From: Streptococcus parasanguinis
Lineage (GTDB): Bacteria > Bacillota > Bacilli > Lactobacillales > Streptococcaceae
NCBI RefSeq assembly: GCF_001073155.1
Contig: NZ_JVEE01000025.1
Location: 1-64,000, forward strand
DNA: 64,000 nt
Reading direction: 5' to 3'
Of this stretch, positions 25,679-34,364 are shown piece after piece. Made by a program: the position numbers and the translations under genes. The notes under the pieces were generated by a model. The model searched no databases. It saw nothing but the letters and a program-made list of their open reading frames with translations, and was not told the DNA's origin. The number at the start of each line of letters is the position of its first letter. Position 1 is the first letter of the stretch.

Positions 25679-28518
25679 ATGTCATCGTTAAAGAATAATA
25701 AAACGATTAAGTATGCCTTGAGAAAAACCTCAGTTGCTTTTGGTTCTGTTGCAGTCGCAACAGTTATTGCTGTTGCAGGTATTGCTGTTGCAGGTATTGC
25801 TACAGTATCTGCCGATGAAACTTCATCAGCAACTACACCTGTTACTTCAACTACAACAGTAGCTGGAGAAGAAACAAAAGAAGTTGCGGTTCCAGAGAAG
25901 TTGGAAGAAGCTAAAACTGCTGCCACAAATGAAGGTCTTGAAGTTAAAGAAACTGAGACTAAAAAGCAAGATTCTGAGGAAGCTGCTGCTAAAGATTACG
26001 AAAAACAAGTTACTGATATTAATAAAACTGTAGCTGATTATAAAACTGAAGTGGCAGCAAATCAAGAAGCTTACGAAAAAGAAAAAGCTGAAGTTGATGC
26101 TAAAAATGCTGCTACACAAGCAAACTACGATAAAGAGCTTGCAGCTTACAACGAAAAACTTACTGCTTACGAAAAAGAATTGACTGAAAAAACAGCAGAA
26201 AAAACAGCAGTAGAAAAAAGTAATGAAGAGCACGTGTTGCTTATGAAAAAGCGCTTGAAGAATATAACACAGCTCTTGCAGCATATAATGCATCTGTAAC
26301 AGCAAATCAAGAAGCTACTGAAAGTAATAAATTAGCTCAAGCAGATTATGAAGCTAAATTAGCTGAATACAAGACTAAAAAAGCTGTTTATGATGAAGCG
26401 CAAGCTGCTTACTTGATTGAACTTGAAATTTACAACAAGAAAAAAGCACAATACGATGATGCTAAAGATGCCTTCAATAAGATGGTTGCAGAGCGTGGTG
26501 GAAATCCTGAGAAATACAAACAAGATTTGACATTCCTCTCTGAAGAACTTGCTGATGGCGAAACAACTAAAATCACACACCAAACAACTGGATTAACAAC
26601 TTACTTGACAAAAGAAGGTCATTCTCGTATGTACGGCGATGGGAAAGCTACAAAAATGTATGAAACAAAGAATCTTCAAGATTCTGATTTGACAACTACA
26701 AATCCATATGCCAACAATGAAATTGAGTGGGGAGTTGTAAAAGTCGGAGACAAATTTGATGTGACATACACAGGACTTACTCAAGCTAAAATTGTAAAAG
26801 GTAGCGAAGAAAAACGTATTGCAAAAGTTGTTTATAAATACGAAGTGAAGAGCCTTCCATCATCAGATGGAAAAGGAATCGTTCAAATTTATAACGATCC
26901 AGCAGTTACAATGACAATTGGTAGCTCAACAGATACTGAAAACCCAGTAACTGTTGGTGTTGACATTGAGTTTTACGATGAAAATGACCAATTAATTGAT
27001 TTGTCACAACACAATGCAATCCTTGCCCTTAACTCACTTAACCACTGGAATGGTGCATCTTATGTTGAAAATGACAAACCTCGTCCTCTAGTTGTTGAAG
27101 CTAAAGATAGCGAAGGCAATACAGTTCGTGGAACTTGGGATCCATATTCAGATGGAAGTGAACCAAAACTCGATGGTGCAAACGTTGTTGTGAAAAGCGG
27201 TAAAGCTGACTTCGGTAGTGCAGAAGTTGATATCAATGCTGATAATCCTTTGAAAATTGTTGCTCAAAAAGCAACATGGGTTGATGATGCCTTCAAAGTA
27301 ACTGAAGAAACAACAGTTGATGCTACAACAGTGAACGCATCTGGTGGCGGAAATGGTCACTCAGTTGGTACTGAAGATTACACATTTGGTGATAAATCAG
27401 ATGTTATCGGTTCTTACACTGTAGACGCTACATCAGGTGTTTTGAGATACACACCAAAAATGAAACACCAAGATACTCCTCACGTTGAGTCTGTAAACAT
27501 TGGTGACAAAGAGTTTATTAAACTTCCAAATTCAAGTGTAGACCAAGATTCATCTACAAAAGAAGTATCTGCTAAAGAACAAAACCAATACATGGATCAA
27601 GGTGCTACATTTAATGCAGACTCTTCAAGTCAAACTAAGGGTTGGGATGATCCTACGAGCCCTTACCTTTACTATGGTGGTGCTGCTGTTATTTTGAAAG
27701 ATGGTCATCTTGAATTTACAGCAAAAGGTGCTAACGCAACAGGCGAAGCAACTATCTATTGGTTCTCTATCAACTCAAACGTTGGCTTCCCTCAAGATCC
27801 AGGTGAAGAGCCAGTTAAACCAACAGAACCAACACCTCCAGTTAAACCTGAAAAACCAGAATTGACAGAAGTACCAACTGTTAAAGAAAAACCAGTTCCA
27901 CCGACAGAACCAGAATATAAAACTGTACCTGTCTTACCAAGTGAACCGGTTAAACCAGAAGCACCTGAGTTGGTGAAGGATCCTGTTAAGAAAGAAACAG
28001 AAAAACCAGTTGTTGAATGGAATAAAAATGTTGTGCTTATCAAGGAAAATGAAAAACCACAACCTAAGCCAGAACCAAAACCAGAGCCTAAGCCAGAACC
28101 AAAACCAGAGCCTAAGCCAGAGCCAAAACCAGAGCCAAAACCAGAGCCTAAGCCAGAGCCTAAGCCAGAGCCAAAACCAGAGCCTAAGCCAGAGCCTAAG
28201 CCAGAGCCAAAACCAGAGCCAAAACCAGAGCCTAAGCCAGAACCAAAACCAGAGCCTAAGCCAGAACCAAAACCAGAGCCTAAGCCAGAGCCAAAACCAG
28301 AGCCTAAGCCAGAGCCTAAGCCAGAACCAAAACCAGAGCCTAAGCCAGAACCAAAACCAGAGCCTAAGCCAGAGCCAAAACCAGAGCCAAAACCAGAATC
28401 ATCTAAGAAATCATTGCCAAATACTGGTTCAGTTGAACAATCATTCATGACTTATTCAGCACTTATTGGTTTAGCTACTGCCGGTTATGCTTTGTCAAGA
28501 AAGAAAAAAGAAGACTAA
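25679..28518 (+). pseudogene. GbpC / antigen I/II-type glucan-binding surface adhesin, frameshifted
   Basis: Two reading frames together encode one LPXTG adhesin of about 946 residues. The first part (25679 to about 26228) has a signal peptide ending near VSADE and heptad helical repeats (ANYDKELAAYNEKLTAYEK). The helix continues in the other frame as [20 protein letters not shown] from about 26229. Then follow a GbpC/Spa beta-supersandwich domain (about 26500-27800), a (PKPE)n stalk and LPNTG with a KKKED tail. One missing A near 26226-26230 (GAAGAGCA where GAAGAAGCA fits) explains the switch. A product from the first frame would stop at 26299 without domain or anchor. GbpC-type proteins bind dextran in mutans streptococci; that this copy did so is inferred. 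Confidence 0.85.
28057..28400 (+). repeat. 12-bp tandem repeats encoding (PKPE)n
   Basis: Alternating 6-mers of the type CCAGAG/CCTAAG and CCAGAA/CCAAAA encode an unbroken PKPE stalk of roughly 110 residues before LPNTG. Open shadow frames on both strands come from the repeat period. Confidence 0.95.
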
Positions 28519-28551
28519 GATTTTCTTTTAATCCTTTAAAAAATCTCACGA

Positions 28552-28587
28552 TTAAAAACCAGAAGGCACAACCTTTTGGTTTTTTAT
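28552..28587 (+). terminator. Terminator after the GbpC-like gene
   Basis: AAAACCAGAAGG-cacaa-CCTTTTGGTTTTTT forms a stem with a T-tract. Confidence 0.85.
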
Positions 28588-28678
28588 AAAGCATGAAAAG
28601 GGAATTGATGACAATTTCCTATAGGTTCTCTTCCATATTTGTGATACAATTAAACTACTATTATCGAAGGGAGAAACT

Positions 28679-29545
28679 ATGATTAATTCAATTGTTTCAC
28701 AAGGCTTGATTTGGGCAATTTTAGGGTTAGGAATCTTTATGACCTTCCGAATTCTAGATTTTCCAGATATGACGACAGAAGGGTCCTTCCCGCTTGGAGG
28801 AGCGGTGGCGGTAACCTTGATTACCAAAGGGGTCAATCCACTCCTTGCGACGCTGGCTGCTATTGGTGCAGGGTGCTTGGCAGGACTTGCGACGGGTCTT
28901 CTCTATACAAAAGGGAAAATCCCCACACTCTTGTCAGGGATCCTTGTAATGACATCTTGTAACTCGGTTATTCTCTTTGTCATGCAGCGGGCTAATTTAG
29001 GACTTCTGGGCTATAAAAAAATTCAGGAATTTCTTCCTTTTGCCAGTGGGTTCAATGAGATCCTGATTGGCTTGATTTTCGTAACGCTTGTGATCCTTGG
29101 TTTGATCTTCTTCTTGGATACACGCTTGGGTCAAGCCTATATTGCGACAGGGGACAATCCAGATATGGCCAAGAGCTTTGGGATCAACACTGACCGGATG
29201 GAATTGATGGGCTTGGTCATTTCAAATGGGATTATTGCTCTATCTGGTGCACTGATGGCCCAACAAGAAGGCTATGCGGATGCTTCACGTGGGATTGGTG
29301 TCATCGTTATTGGGCTTGCCAGTCTCATTATTGGAGAGGTGCTCTTTTCAAATGTCACCTTGACAGAGCGCTTGCTCAGTATTGCGATCGGATCGATCGC
29401 CTACCAATTTTTGATTTGGGCCGTGATTGCGCTTGGCATCAATACCAGCTATATTCGAATCTTCAGTGCCTTGATCTTAGCTATCTGCTTGATGATTCCA
29501 ACCTTTAAGGGAAAAATCATGAAAGGAGCAAAACTCAGTAAATGA
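28679..29545 (+). CDS. ABC transporter permease (TrpXYZ/YckA-like)
   Basis: This 288-residue protein has about eight hydrophobic helices and the branched-chain-amino-acid-permease-like fold, including LDTRLGQAYIATGDNPDMAKSFGI, the cytoplasmic coupling loop. It resembles permeases of streptococcal systems annotated as tryptophan/tyrosine-type uptake; the substrate is inferred only. Its stop overlaps the ATPase start by 4 nt (ATGA). The binding protein that usually heads such operons is missing. An extended -10 (TGATACAAT) lies about 30 nt upstream. Confidence 0.85.
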   Translation: MINSIVSQGLIWAILGLGIFMTFRILDFPDMTTEGSFPLGGAVAVTLITKGVNPLLATLAAIGAGCLAGLATGLLYTKGKIPTLLSGILVMTSCNSVILFVMQRANLGLLGYKKIQEFLPFASGFNEILIGLIFVTLVILGLIFFLDTRLGQAYIATGDNPDMAKSFGINTDRMELMGLVISNGIIALSGALMAQQEGYADASRGIGVIVIGLASLIIGEVLFSNVTLTERLLSIAIGSIAYQFLIWAVIALGINTSYIRIFSALILAICLMIPTFKGKIMKGAKLSK

Positions 29546-30306
29546 CAGCAATTGTAGAATTAAAAAATGTAACCAAAGCCGTGAGCAATGGGATGAACGA
29601 AGAAAAAGTCATTCTGGATGATGTTTCCTTGGAAATTCGAGAGCATGATTTTATCACGATTTTGGGGGGCAATGGAGCTGGAAAATCAACCCTCTTTAAT
29701 ACCATTGCTGGGACGCTTCCGGTGAGCAGTGGGAAGATTTATATTTTGGGGGAAGATGTAACCAACTATTCTCCTGAAAAGAGAGCCAAGTACCTATCGC
29801 GGGTCTTTCAAGATCCTAAAATGGGCACAGCGCCTCGCATGACAGTAGCGGAAAACCTCTTGGTAGCGAAGTTTCGTGGAGAAAAACGTGGCTTGATTCC
29901 GCGTCACTTGGCCAGCTATAAAGAAGAGTTTCAAATGGTCCTTGCTAAGATCGGCAATGGCTTGGAAAATCATATCGACACAGCCGTTGAGTTTCTATCA
30001 GGGGGGCAACGACAAGCCTTGAGTCTGTTGATGGCGACACTGAAACGCCCAGAACTCTTGCTTTTAGACGAACACACTGCAGCCTTGGATCCAAAAACCA
30101 GTCAGGCCCTAATGACCTTGACCGATGAGTTTGTGAAACAAGATGCCCTCACAGCTCTTATGATCACCCACCATATGGAAGATGCTTTGAAATATGGAAA
30201 TCGCTTGATTGTGATGAAAGACGGACACATCGTCCAAGACCTCAATCAAGAAGAAAAAGCCCAAATGACCATCGCAGACTACTATCAATTATTTGAGAAA
30301 GAATAA
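29542..30306 (+). CDS. ABC transporter ATP-binding protein
   Basis: The 254-residue ATPase has Walker A GGNGAGKST, Q-loop at RVFQDPKMG, signature LSGGQRQ, Walker B LLLLDEHTAALDP and the switch His in MITHHME. It partners the permease encoded immediately upstream, with which it is translationally coupled. Repeat elements follow directly after its stop. Confidence 0.93.
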   Translation: MTAIVELKNVTKAVSNGMNEEKVILDDVSLEIREHDFITILGGNGAGKSTLFNTIAGTLPVSSGKIYILGEDVTNYSPEKRAKYLSRVFQDPKMGTAPRMTVAENLLVAKFRGEKRGLIPRHLASYKEEFQMVLAKIGNGLENHIDTAVEFLSGGQRQALSLLMATLKRPELLLLDEHTAALDPKTSQALMTLTDEFVKQDALTALMITHHMEDALKYGNRLIVMKDGHIVQDLNQEEKAQMTIADYYQLFEKE

Positions 30307-30345
30307 GATACAAAGCCCGTAAAATGGGAGTAGGACAGAAGCGAC
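30307..30345 (+). repeat. Repeat R2 (with 34365-34416)
   Basis: The 20 bases GATACAAAGCCCGTAAAATG directly follow the ATPase stop codon. The same bases directly follow the esterase stop at 34364. Both are followed, at different distances, by GGGAGTAGGACAGAAGCGA, the start of the R1-like stem. Confidence 0.8.
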
Positions 30346-30388
30346 ATTACTTAGGTGGTCTGATGTAGAAGTAGTTTGTCTGCATGCT

Positions 30389-30572
30389 AGAGAGTGGGAC
30401 AGAAATCGGTAATTCGTTAGAATTCGATTTCGTCGTCCCACCTCCGCACAGTTGAGTAGGGCTGTAAAAGCTGATGAAATCAGCGTAGTATAGCCCACTC
30501 AACCACTGTGTCTTGCTCGACAATCCAAAAATAATTGAGAGGCTAGGACTTTTGTCCCATCCTCTTTTCTTT
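30389..30572 (+). repeat. Intergenic repeat R1, copy B (complete)
   Basis: The element of about 180 bp has three stems: GTGGGAC...GTCCCAC with AAATCG/CGATTT; GTTGAGTAGGGCT...AGCCCACTCAAC with inner CTGATGAAATCAG; and GAGGCTAGGAC/GTCCCATCCTC ending in T-rich sequence. Copies C and D have the opposite orientation. Confidence 0.9.
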
Positions 30573-30629
30573 TCCTTAAATCATCTATAAAACCGCATAA
30601 AAATAGGAACTAGTTTCAGCTGGAATCGC

Positions 30630-30658
30630 TTGCAATTGCCTAGGAAGCTGAGTATAAT
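30630..30658 (+). promoter_or_regulatory. Promoter of the candidate 415-nt RNA
   Basis: TTGCAA (30630-30635), a 17-nt spacer and an exact TATAAT (30653-30658). Transcription would start near 30665, about 440 nt before the first credible start codon (31105). Confidence 0.75.
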
Positions 30659-30664
30659 AAAGGT

Positions 30665-31078
30665 AGAAAGATGAAGAAGGGATTGATACCAATGCCTTAT
30701 CGAGTTAAAATTTAGGTTACTTCGTTTTAGGCCTGTTTTGCTGATATCTGTTCATGCTCTTATCGTAAAAGAGCAGTCATGTCGTGTGTGTCGGATCGGT
30801 TGGACGGTCGGGCAAACCTGCTTAGTTTGTCCGGAGACATAAGAAAACGTGGGAATAGTAGGTAGAAGCTTTTTGTAAAGGTTTTCAAACTTCAATGCGT
30901 CCAGTCGAAAACTAATCATTTGGATTTGGGATAGCAAAGAAAACCTCTGGTATTTTACACAAATACTATTAAATGAAATCAACATCATAAACATTGTTTT
31001 GTTAGCCAAAAGGTTAATTGCACCAAGTCAGTGAAGCAGACCAGGCCTCTAGTCCCGTAAGACTGGAGGCCATTTTTA
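30665..31078 (+). ncRNA. Candidate structured RNA or long attenuator leader of about 415 nt
   Basis: Between a strong promoter and a strong terminator (GGCCTCTAGTC/GACTGGAGGCC, 31044-31071, then five T) there is no credible ORF. Local stems are TGCTCTT/AAGAGCA (30755-30775), CGGGCAAAC/GTTTGTCCG (30809-30833) enclosed by TGTGTC/GACATA, GTTTTC/GAAAAC and TTAGCC/GGTTAA. AGGCCTG (30729-30735) can pair with CAGGCCT in the terminator's left arm, and TCCAGTC (30900-30906) with GACTGGA in its right arm, so alternative folds could open the terminator. The terminator ends about 15 nt before the ribosome binding site of the gene at 31105. It lacks tmRNA, RNase P RNA and T-box signatures that I know. Confidence 0.55.
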
Positions 31079-31104
31079 TAAAATACCCAGGAGGAGGTGA
31101 GAGT

Positions 31105-31647
31105 ATGGGATTGTCGTATGCGCAAGAATATAGTTGCCGTGACCATTTTCGGCAAAGAGCTTTTGAGCGCTTTGGCGTAGATGATCAGCACCTGAACAGG
31201 TGGATCAACCAACACCTCCCTTCCCTCTCTCCTTATGATAGTAATGTGGTTCAACCCGCCAATACAGAAGCCTATGTAGCTAGTGATGGTGTCATCTTTG
31301 TCTGCAATATCAAAAGTCGGGAGTTTATCACCTGTTTTAAGGCAGTCAATTACCAAGAATCTAAGGAAGAAGAGGAAGCTTATACGGACATTCACGAAAG
31401 CAATGTCGCTTCCTTCAAAAAAGATGTGAATCACCTGGTCAATCGCTACCGACTCAAGGAAGCCAAAGAGCTGTTTGAAAACATTGGGGAGGACTTGGAT
31501 GACTTTTATCGCCTGTCCCAAGCAGTCAAGAACGGCCAATTGAGCGAACGAAATAGTAAGCGCCTAGAGGAATTGTTAGGCAAGTTTCATGTGATCAAGG
31601 CAGCCATGCGGATCATTGAAAATAAACGGGGAGATTACCATCTTTAG
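31105..31647 (+). CDS. Unrecognised 180-residue protein
   Basis: I do not recognise the family. The predicted protein is soluble and charged, with no signal peptide or membrane helix. Its N-terminus (YAQEYSCRDHFRQRAFERFG) is followed by a beta-rich middle and a helical, Lys/Glu-rich second half. GGAGGAGG 7 nt before the ATG fixes the start. The gene sits directly behind a terminator hairpin that ends the candidate leader at 30665-31078, so expression may depend on readthrough. It has its own terminator and precedes the RNase J2 gene. Confidence 0.75.
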   Translation: MGLSYAQEYSCRDHFRQRAFERFGVDDQHLNRWINQHLPSLSPYDSNVVQPANTEAYVASDGVIFVCNIKSREFITCFKAVNYQESKEEEEAYTDIHESNVASFKKDVNHLVNRYRLKEAKELFENIGEDLDDFYRLSQAVKNGQLSERNSKRLEELLGKFHVIKAAMRIIENKRGDYHL

Positions 31648-31679
31648 GGTCTTTTCCCCCTAAAAATAGGCGCCTAGAA

Positions 31680-31717
31680 GCCCTCTCATCTACTTCAGAT
31701 GAGAGGACTTTTTTGCT
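31680..31717 (+). terminator. Terminator after the unrecognised gene
   Basis: CCTCTCATCT-acttc-AGATGAGAGG is a perfect 10-bp stem followed by a T-run. Confidence 0.9.
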
Positions 31718-31729
31718 GTGGAAAGCTTT

Positions 31730-31758
31730 TTGAAAAAAAGAGAAAAAAATTGTATAAT
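31730..31758 (+). promoter_or_regulatory. rnjB promoter
   Basis: TTGAAA (31730-31735), a 17-nt spacer and TATAAT (31753-31758), 93 nt upstream of the start codon. Confidence 0.8.
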
Positions 31759-31850
31759 AAAGTGGATATGCAAGTATTTGCAAAGCTGTAATTCGACTTG
31801 GGCGACCAAGGACCGTAAGTATTAAAATAATCACACTAAAGGAGACAACA

Positions 31851-33512
31851 GTGAGTAGTATTAAATTAGTCACTCTTGGCGGTGTTCGAGAAAATGGGAA
31901 AAATCTCTACGTTGCCGAAGTGAACGATTCAATTTTTGTCTTGGATGCAGGTTTGAAGTATCCAGAAAATGAGCAACTTGGGGTGGATGTCGTTATCCCC
32001 AACATGGATTATCTATTTGAAAACAAGGACCGCATTGCGGGTGTTTTCTTGACCCATGGTCACGCAGATGCCATTGGGGCCTTGCCTTATCTTTTGGCGG
32101 AAGCAAAAGTTCCTGTATTCGGGACAGAGTTGACCATTGAGTTGGCTAAACTCTTTGTAAAAAGCAATGACAGTGTGAAGAAATTCAACGATTTCCATGT
32201 CATCGATCAGAATTCTGAGATTGATTTTGGCGATGCCGTCGTCTCTTTCTTCCAAACAACCCACTCCATCCCTGAAAGTATCGGGATTGTGATTGGCACT
32301 CCTGAGGGCAATATCGTCTACACAGGAGACTTTAAATTTGACCAAACTGCCAGCGAGTCATATGCGACAGACTTTGCTCGCCTAGCTGAGATTGGACGCG
32401 AAGGCGTACTCGCTCTCTTGAGTGATTCGGCCAATGCGGATAGTAATATTCAAGTTGCCAGTGAGCAAGAAGTAGGCGATGCCATCTTAGATACGATTGC
32501 AGACTGGGATGGTCGTGTCATCGTAGCTGCGGTAGCCAGCAACCTTTCTCGGATCCAGCAGGTCTTTGATGCTGCGGCTGAGACTGGCCGTCGAGTGGTC
32601 TTGACAGGGTTTGATGTGGAAAACATCGTCCGTACAGCTATTCGCTTGAACAAATTGTCTCTTGCCAACGAAAAACTCTTGATCAAGCCAAAAGAAATGA
32701 GCCGTTTCGAGGATCATGAATTGATCATTTTGGAAACAGGCCGGATGGGTGAGCCGATCAACGGTTTGCGCAAGATGTCTATTGGCCGTCACCGTTATGT
32801 GGAAATCAAAGATGGGGACTTGGTCTACGTCGTTACAACACCATCTATTGCTAAAGAAGCTGTGGTGGCTCGTGTGGAAAACATGGTCTACCAAGCGGGT
32901 GGCATTGTCAAATTGATCACGTCAAGCTTGCGCGTGTCTGGTCACGGAAACGCACGGGACTTGCAGTTGATGATCAACCTTCTTCGTCCTAAATATCTCT
33001 TCCCGATCCAAGGGGAATACCGCGAATTGGATGCCCATGCACGAGTAGCGATGGAAGTCGGTATCTTGCCTGAGAATATCTTTATTCCAAAACGCGGAAC
33101 TGTGATGGAGTACGAAAAGGGGGACTTTGTCCCTGCCGGTAGCGTCTCAGCTGGAGATGTTATGATCGATGGGAATGCCATTGGTGATGTGGGCAATATT
33201 GTCCTTCGTGACCGCAAGGTCTTGTCAGAAGACGGGATCTTTATCGTGGCGATCACAGTGAATCGCAAAGAGAAGAAGATTATTTCCAAAGCGCGTGTGC
33301 ACACCCGTGGTTTTGTCTATGTTAAGAAGAGTCGGGATATTCTTCGTGAAAGTTGCGAATTGGTCAACCAAAGCGTTGAAGACTATTTGGCACAAGACAG
33401 CTTTGACTGGGGTGAGTTAAAAGGCTTGGTACGCGACAACTTGTCTAAGTTCTTGTTTGAACAAACCAAACGCCGTCCAGCCATCCTACCAGTCGTGATG
33501 GAAGTGAAATAA
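31851..33512 (+). CDS. rnjB: Ribonuclease J2
   Basis: The 553-residue beta-CASP metallo-beta-lactamase is the RNase J2 partner of RNase J1 (encoded at 60587-62269), forming the complex for 5'-3' exonucleolytic and endonucleolytic RNA decay. The metal motif reads [11 protein letters not shown]: the second His of HxHxDH is Ala, typical of the weakly active J2 paralogue, whereas J1 here has HGHEDHIG. The start is GTG (31851) with AAAGGAG 5 nt before it. The esterase gene follows, the usual streptococcal neighbour. Confidence 0.93.
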   Translation: MSSIKLVTLGGVRENGKNLYVAEVNDSIFVLDAGLKYPENEQLGVDVVIPNMDYLFENKDRIAGVFLTHGHADAIGALPYLLAEAKVPVFGTELTIELAKLFVKSNDSVKKFNDFHVIDQNSEIDFGDAVVSFFQTTHSIPESIGIVIGTPEGNIVYTGDFKFDQTASESYATDFARLAEIGREGVLALLSDSANADSNIQVASEQEVGDAILDTIADWDGRVIVAAVASNLSRIQQVFDAAAETGRRVVLTGFDVENIVRTAIRLNKLSLANEKLLIKPKEMSRFEDHELIILETGRMGEPINGLRKMSIGRHRYVEIKDGDLVYVVTTPSIAKEAVVARVENMVYQAGGIVKLITSSLRVSGHGNARDLQLMINLLRPKYLFPIQGEYRELDAHARVAMEVGILPENIFIPKRGTVMEYEKGDFVPAGSVSAGDVMIDGNAIGDVGNIVLRDRKVLSEDGIFIVAITVNRKEKKIISKARVHTRGFVYVKKSRDILRESCELVNQSVEDYLAQDSFDWGELKGLVRDNLSKFLFEQTKRRPAILPVVMEVK

Positions 33513-33521
33513 TAGTAGAAA

Positions 33522-33561
33522 ACGAAACGCTTGGCAGCCAGAGGCTTGCCGAGTGTTTTTA
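33522..33561 (+). terminator. Terminator-like hairpin after rnjB
   Basis: AACGCTTGGCA...GCTTGCCGAGTGTT forms an imperfect stem followed by five T, just upstream of the esterase ribosome binding site. It may reduce rather than stop readthrough. Confidence 0.6.
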
Positions 33562-33582
33562 ACAGTAGAAAGAGGAAATCAA

Positions 33583-34364
33583 ATGGCAGTTATGCAGATT
33601 GAGTATTATTCAGAAGCCTTGAAGATGGAGTGGGGTGTGTCCGTCCTTTATCCCGATGCATCGCGCGTGGAAGATCCAGCGGATACAGATATTCCAGTCC
33701 TTTATCTCTTGCACGGGATGAATGGAAACCACCATTCCTGGTTGAAGCGGACTAATGTGGAGCGCATTTTGCGAAATACCAATCTAATCGTGGTCCTACC
33801 CAATACCAATAATGGCTTTTACACAGATACCCAGTATGGCTACAACTACTACACGGCCATTGCGGAGGAATTGCCAGAGACTCTTTCTCGCTTCTTCCCT
33901 AATATGACCAAGAAACGGGAGAAGACCTTTATTGCTGGTCTATCCATGGGCGGCTATGGATCCATGCTCTTGGCTCTCAAGACAAATCGTTTCTCCCATG
34001 CGGCTAGTTTTTCCGGTGCTCTGAGTTTCCACGATCGGGACTTTGAAAACAATGACTTGGAACAACCAGCTTTTTGGAAGGGATCTTTGGAGAGATTGAG
34101 GATTGGACAACCAGTCCCTATTCGCTAGAGACTGCTGCCAAGAAGTTTTCAGATAAGAAGACCAAACTATGGATCTGGTGTGGGGAGCAGGATTTCCTCT
34201 ATGAGGCCAATAATTTTGAAGTCAAGGAACTAGAAAAGTTAGGTTTGGATGTCACCTATACCCACAGCTCAGGCAAGCACGAATGGTTCTACTGGGAACG
34301 TGAGTTGGAGCACTTTTTACAAACCCTGCCAATCGATTTTGAATTAGAAGAACGGTTAAAATAA
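33583..34364 (+). pseudogene. estA: Tributyrin esterase (EstA-type), frameshifted
   Basis: The alpha/beta-hydrolase of about 260 residues is split over two frames. The first part (33583 to about 34083) has [12 protein letters not shown] and the nucleophile elbow GLSMGGYG. The second (about 34080-34364) has the acid ([12 protein letters not shown]) and the histidine (SGKHEWFYW). One missing A in GGGATCTTTGG near 34083 (GGGAATCTTTGG restores [10 protein letters not shown]) causes the shift. Read as given, translation ends at 34128 without Asp and His, so no active enzyme is expected. Intact relatives hydrolyse short-chain acyl esters. AGAGGAAA precedes the ATG at 33583. Confidence 0.88.

Noticed and set aside
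26209-26222. Slippage at the A6 run as phase variation of the GbpC-like gene
   Set aside because: Adding one A there makes an immediate TAA, and removing one enters the third frame; neither restores the coiled-coil frame.
27792-28450. Gly/Ser-rich and Gln/Ser-rich open frames over the PKPE repeat
   Set aside because: Shadows of the 12-bp repeat in the GbpC-like gene.
30752-31009. Minus-strand 85-codon frame inside the candidate 415-nt RNA
   Set aside because: Composition is not protein-like, there is no ribosome binding site, and strong plus-strand promoter and terminator signals explain the region better.
30665-31078. tmRNA, RNase P RNA or T-box identity for the 415-nt region
   Set aside because: No tmRNA tag or CCA end, no GAAAGUCC/ACAGAAA cores of RNase P RNA, and no AGGGUGG T-box sequence.
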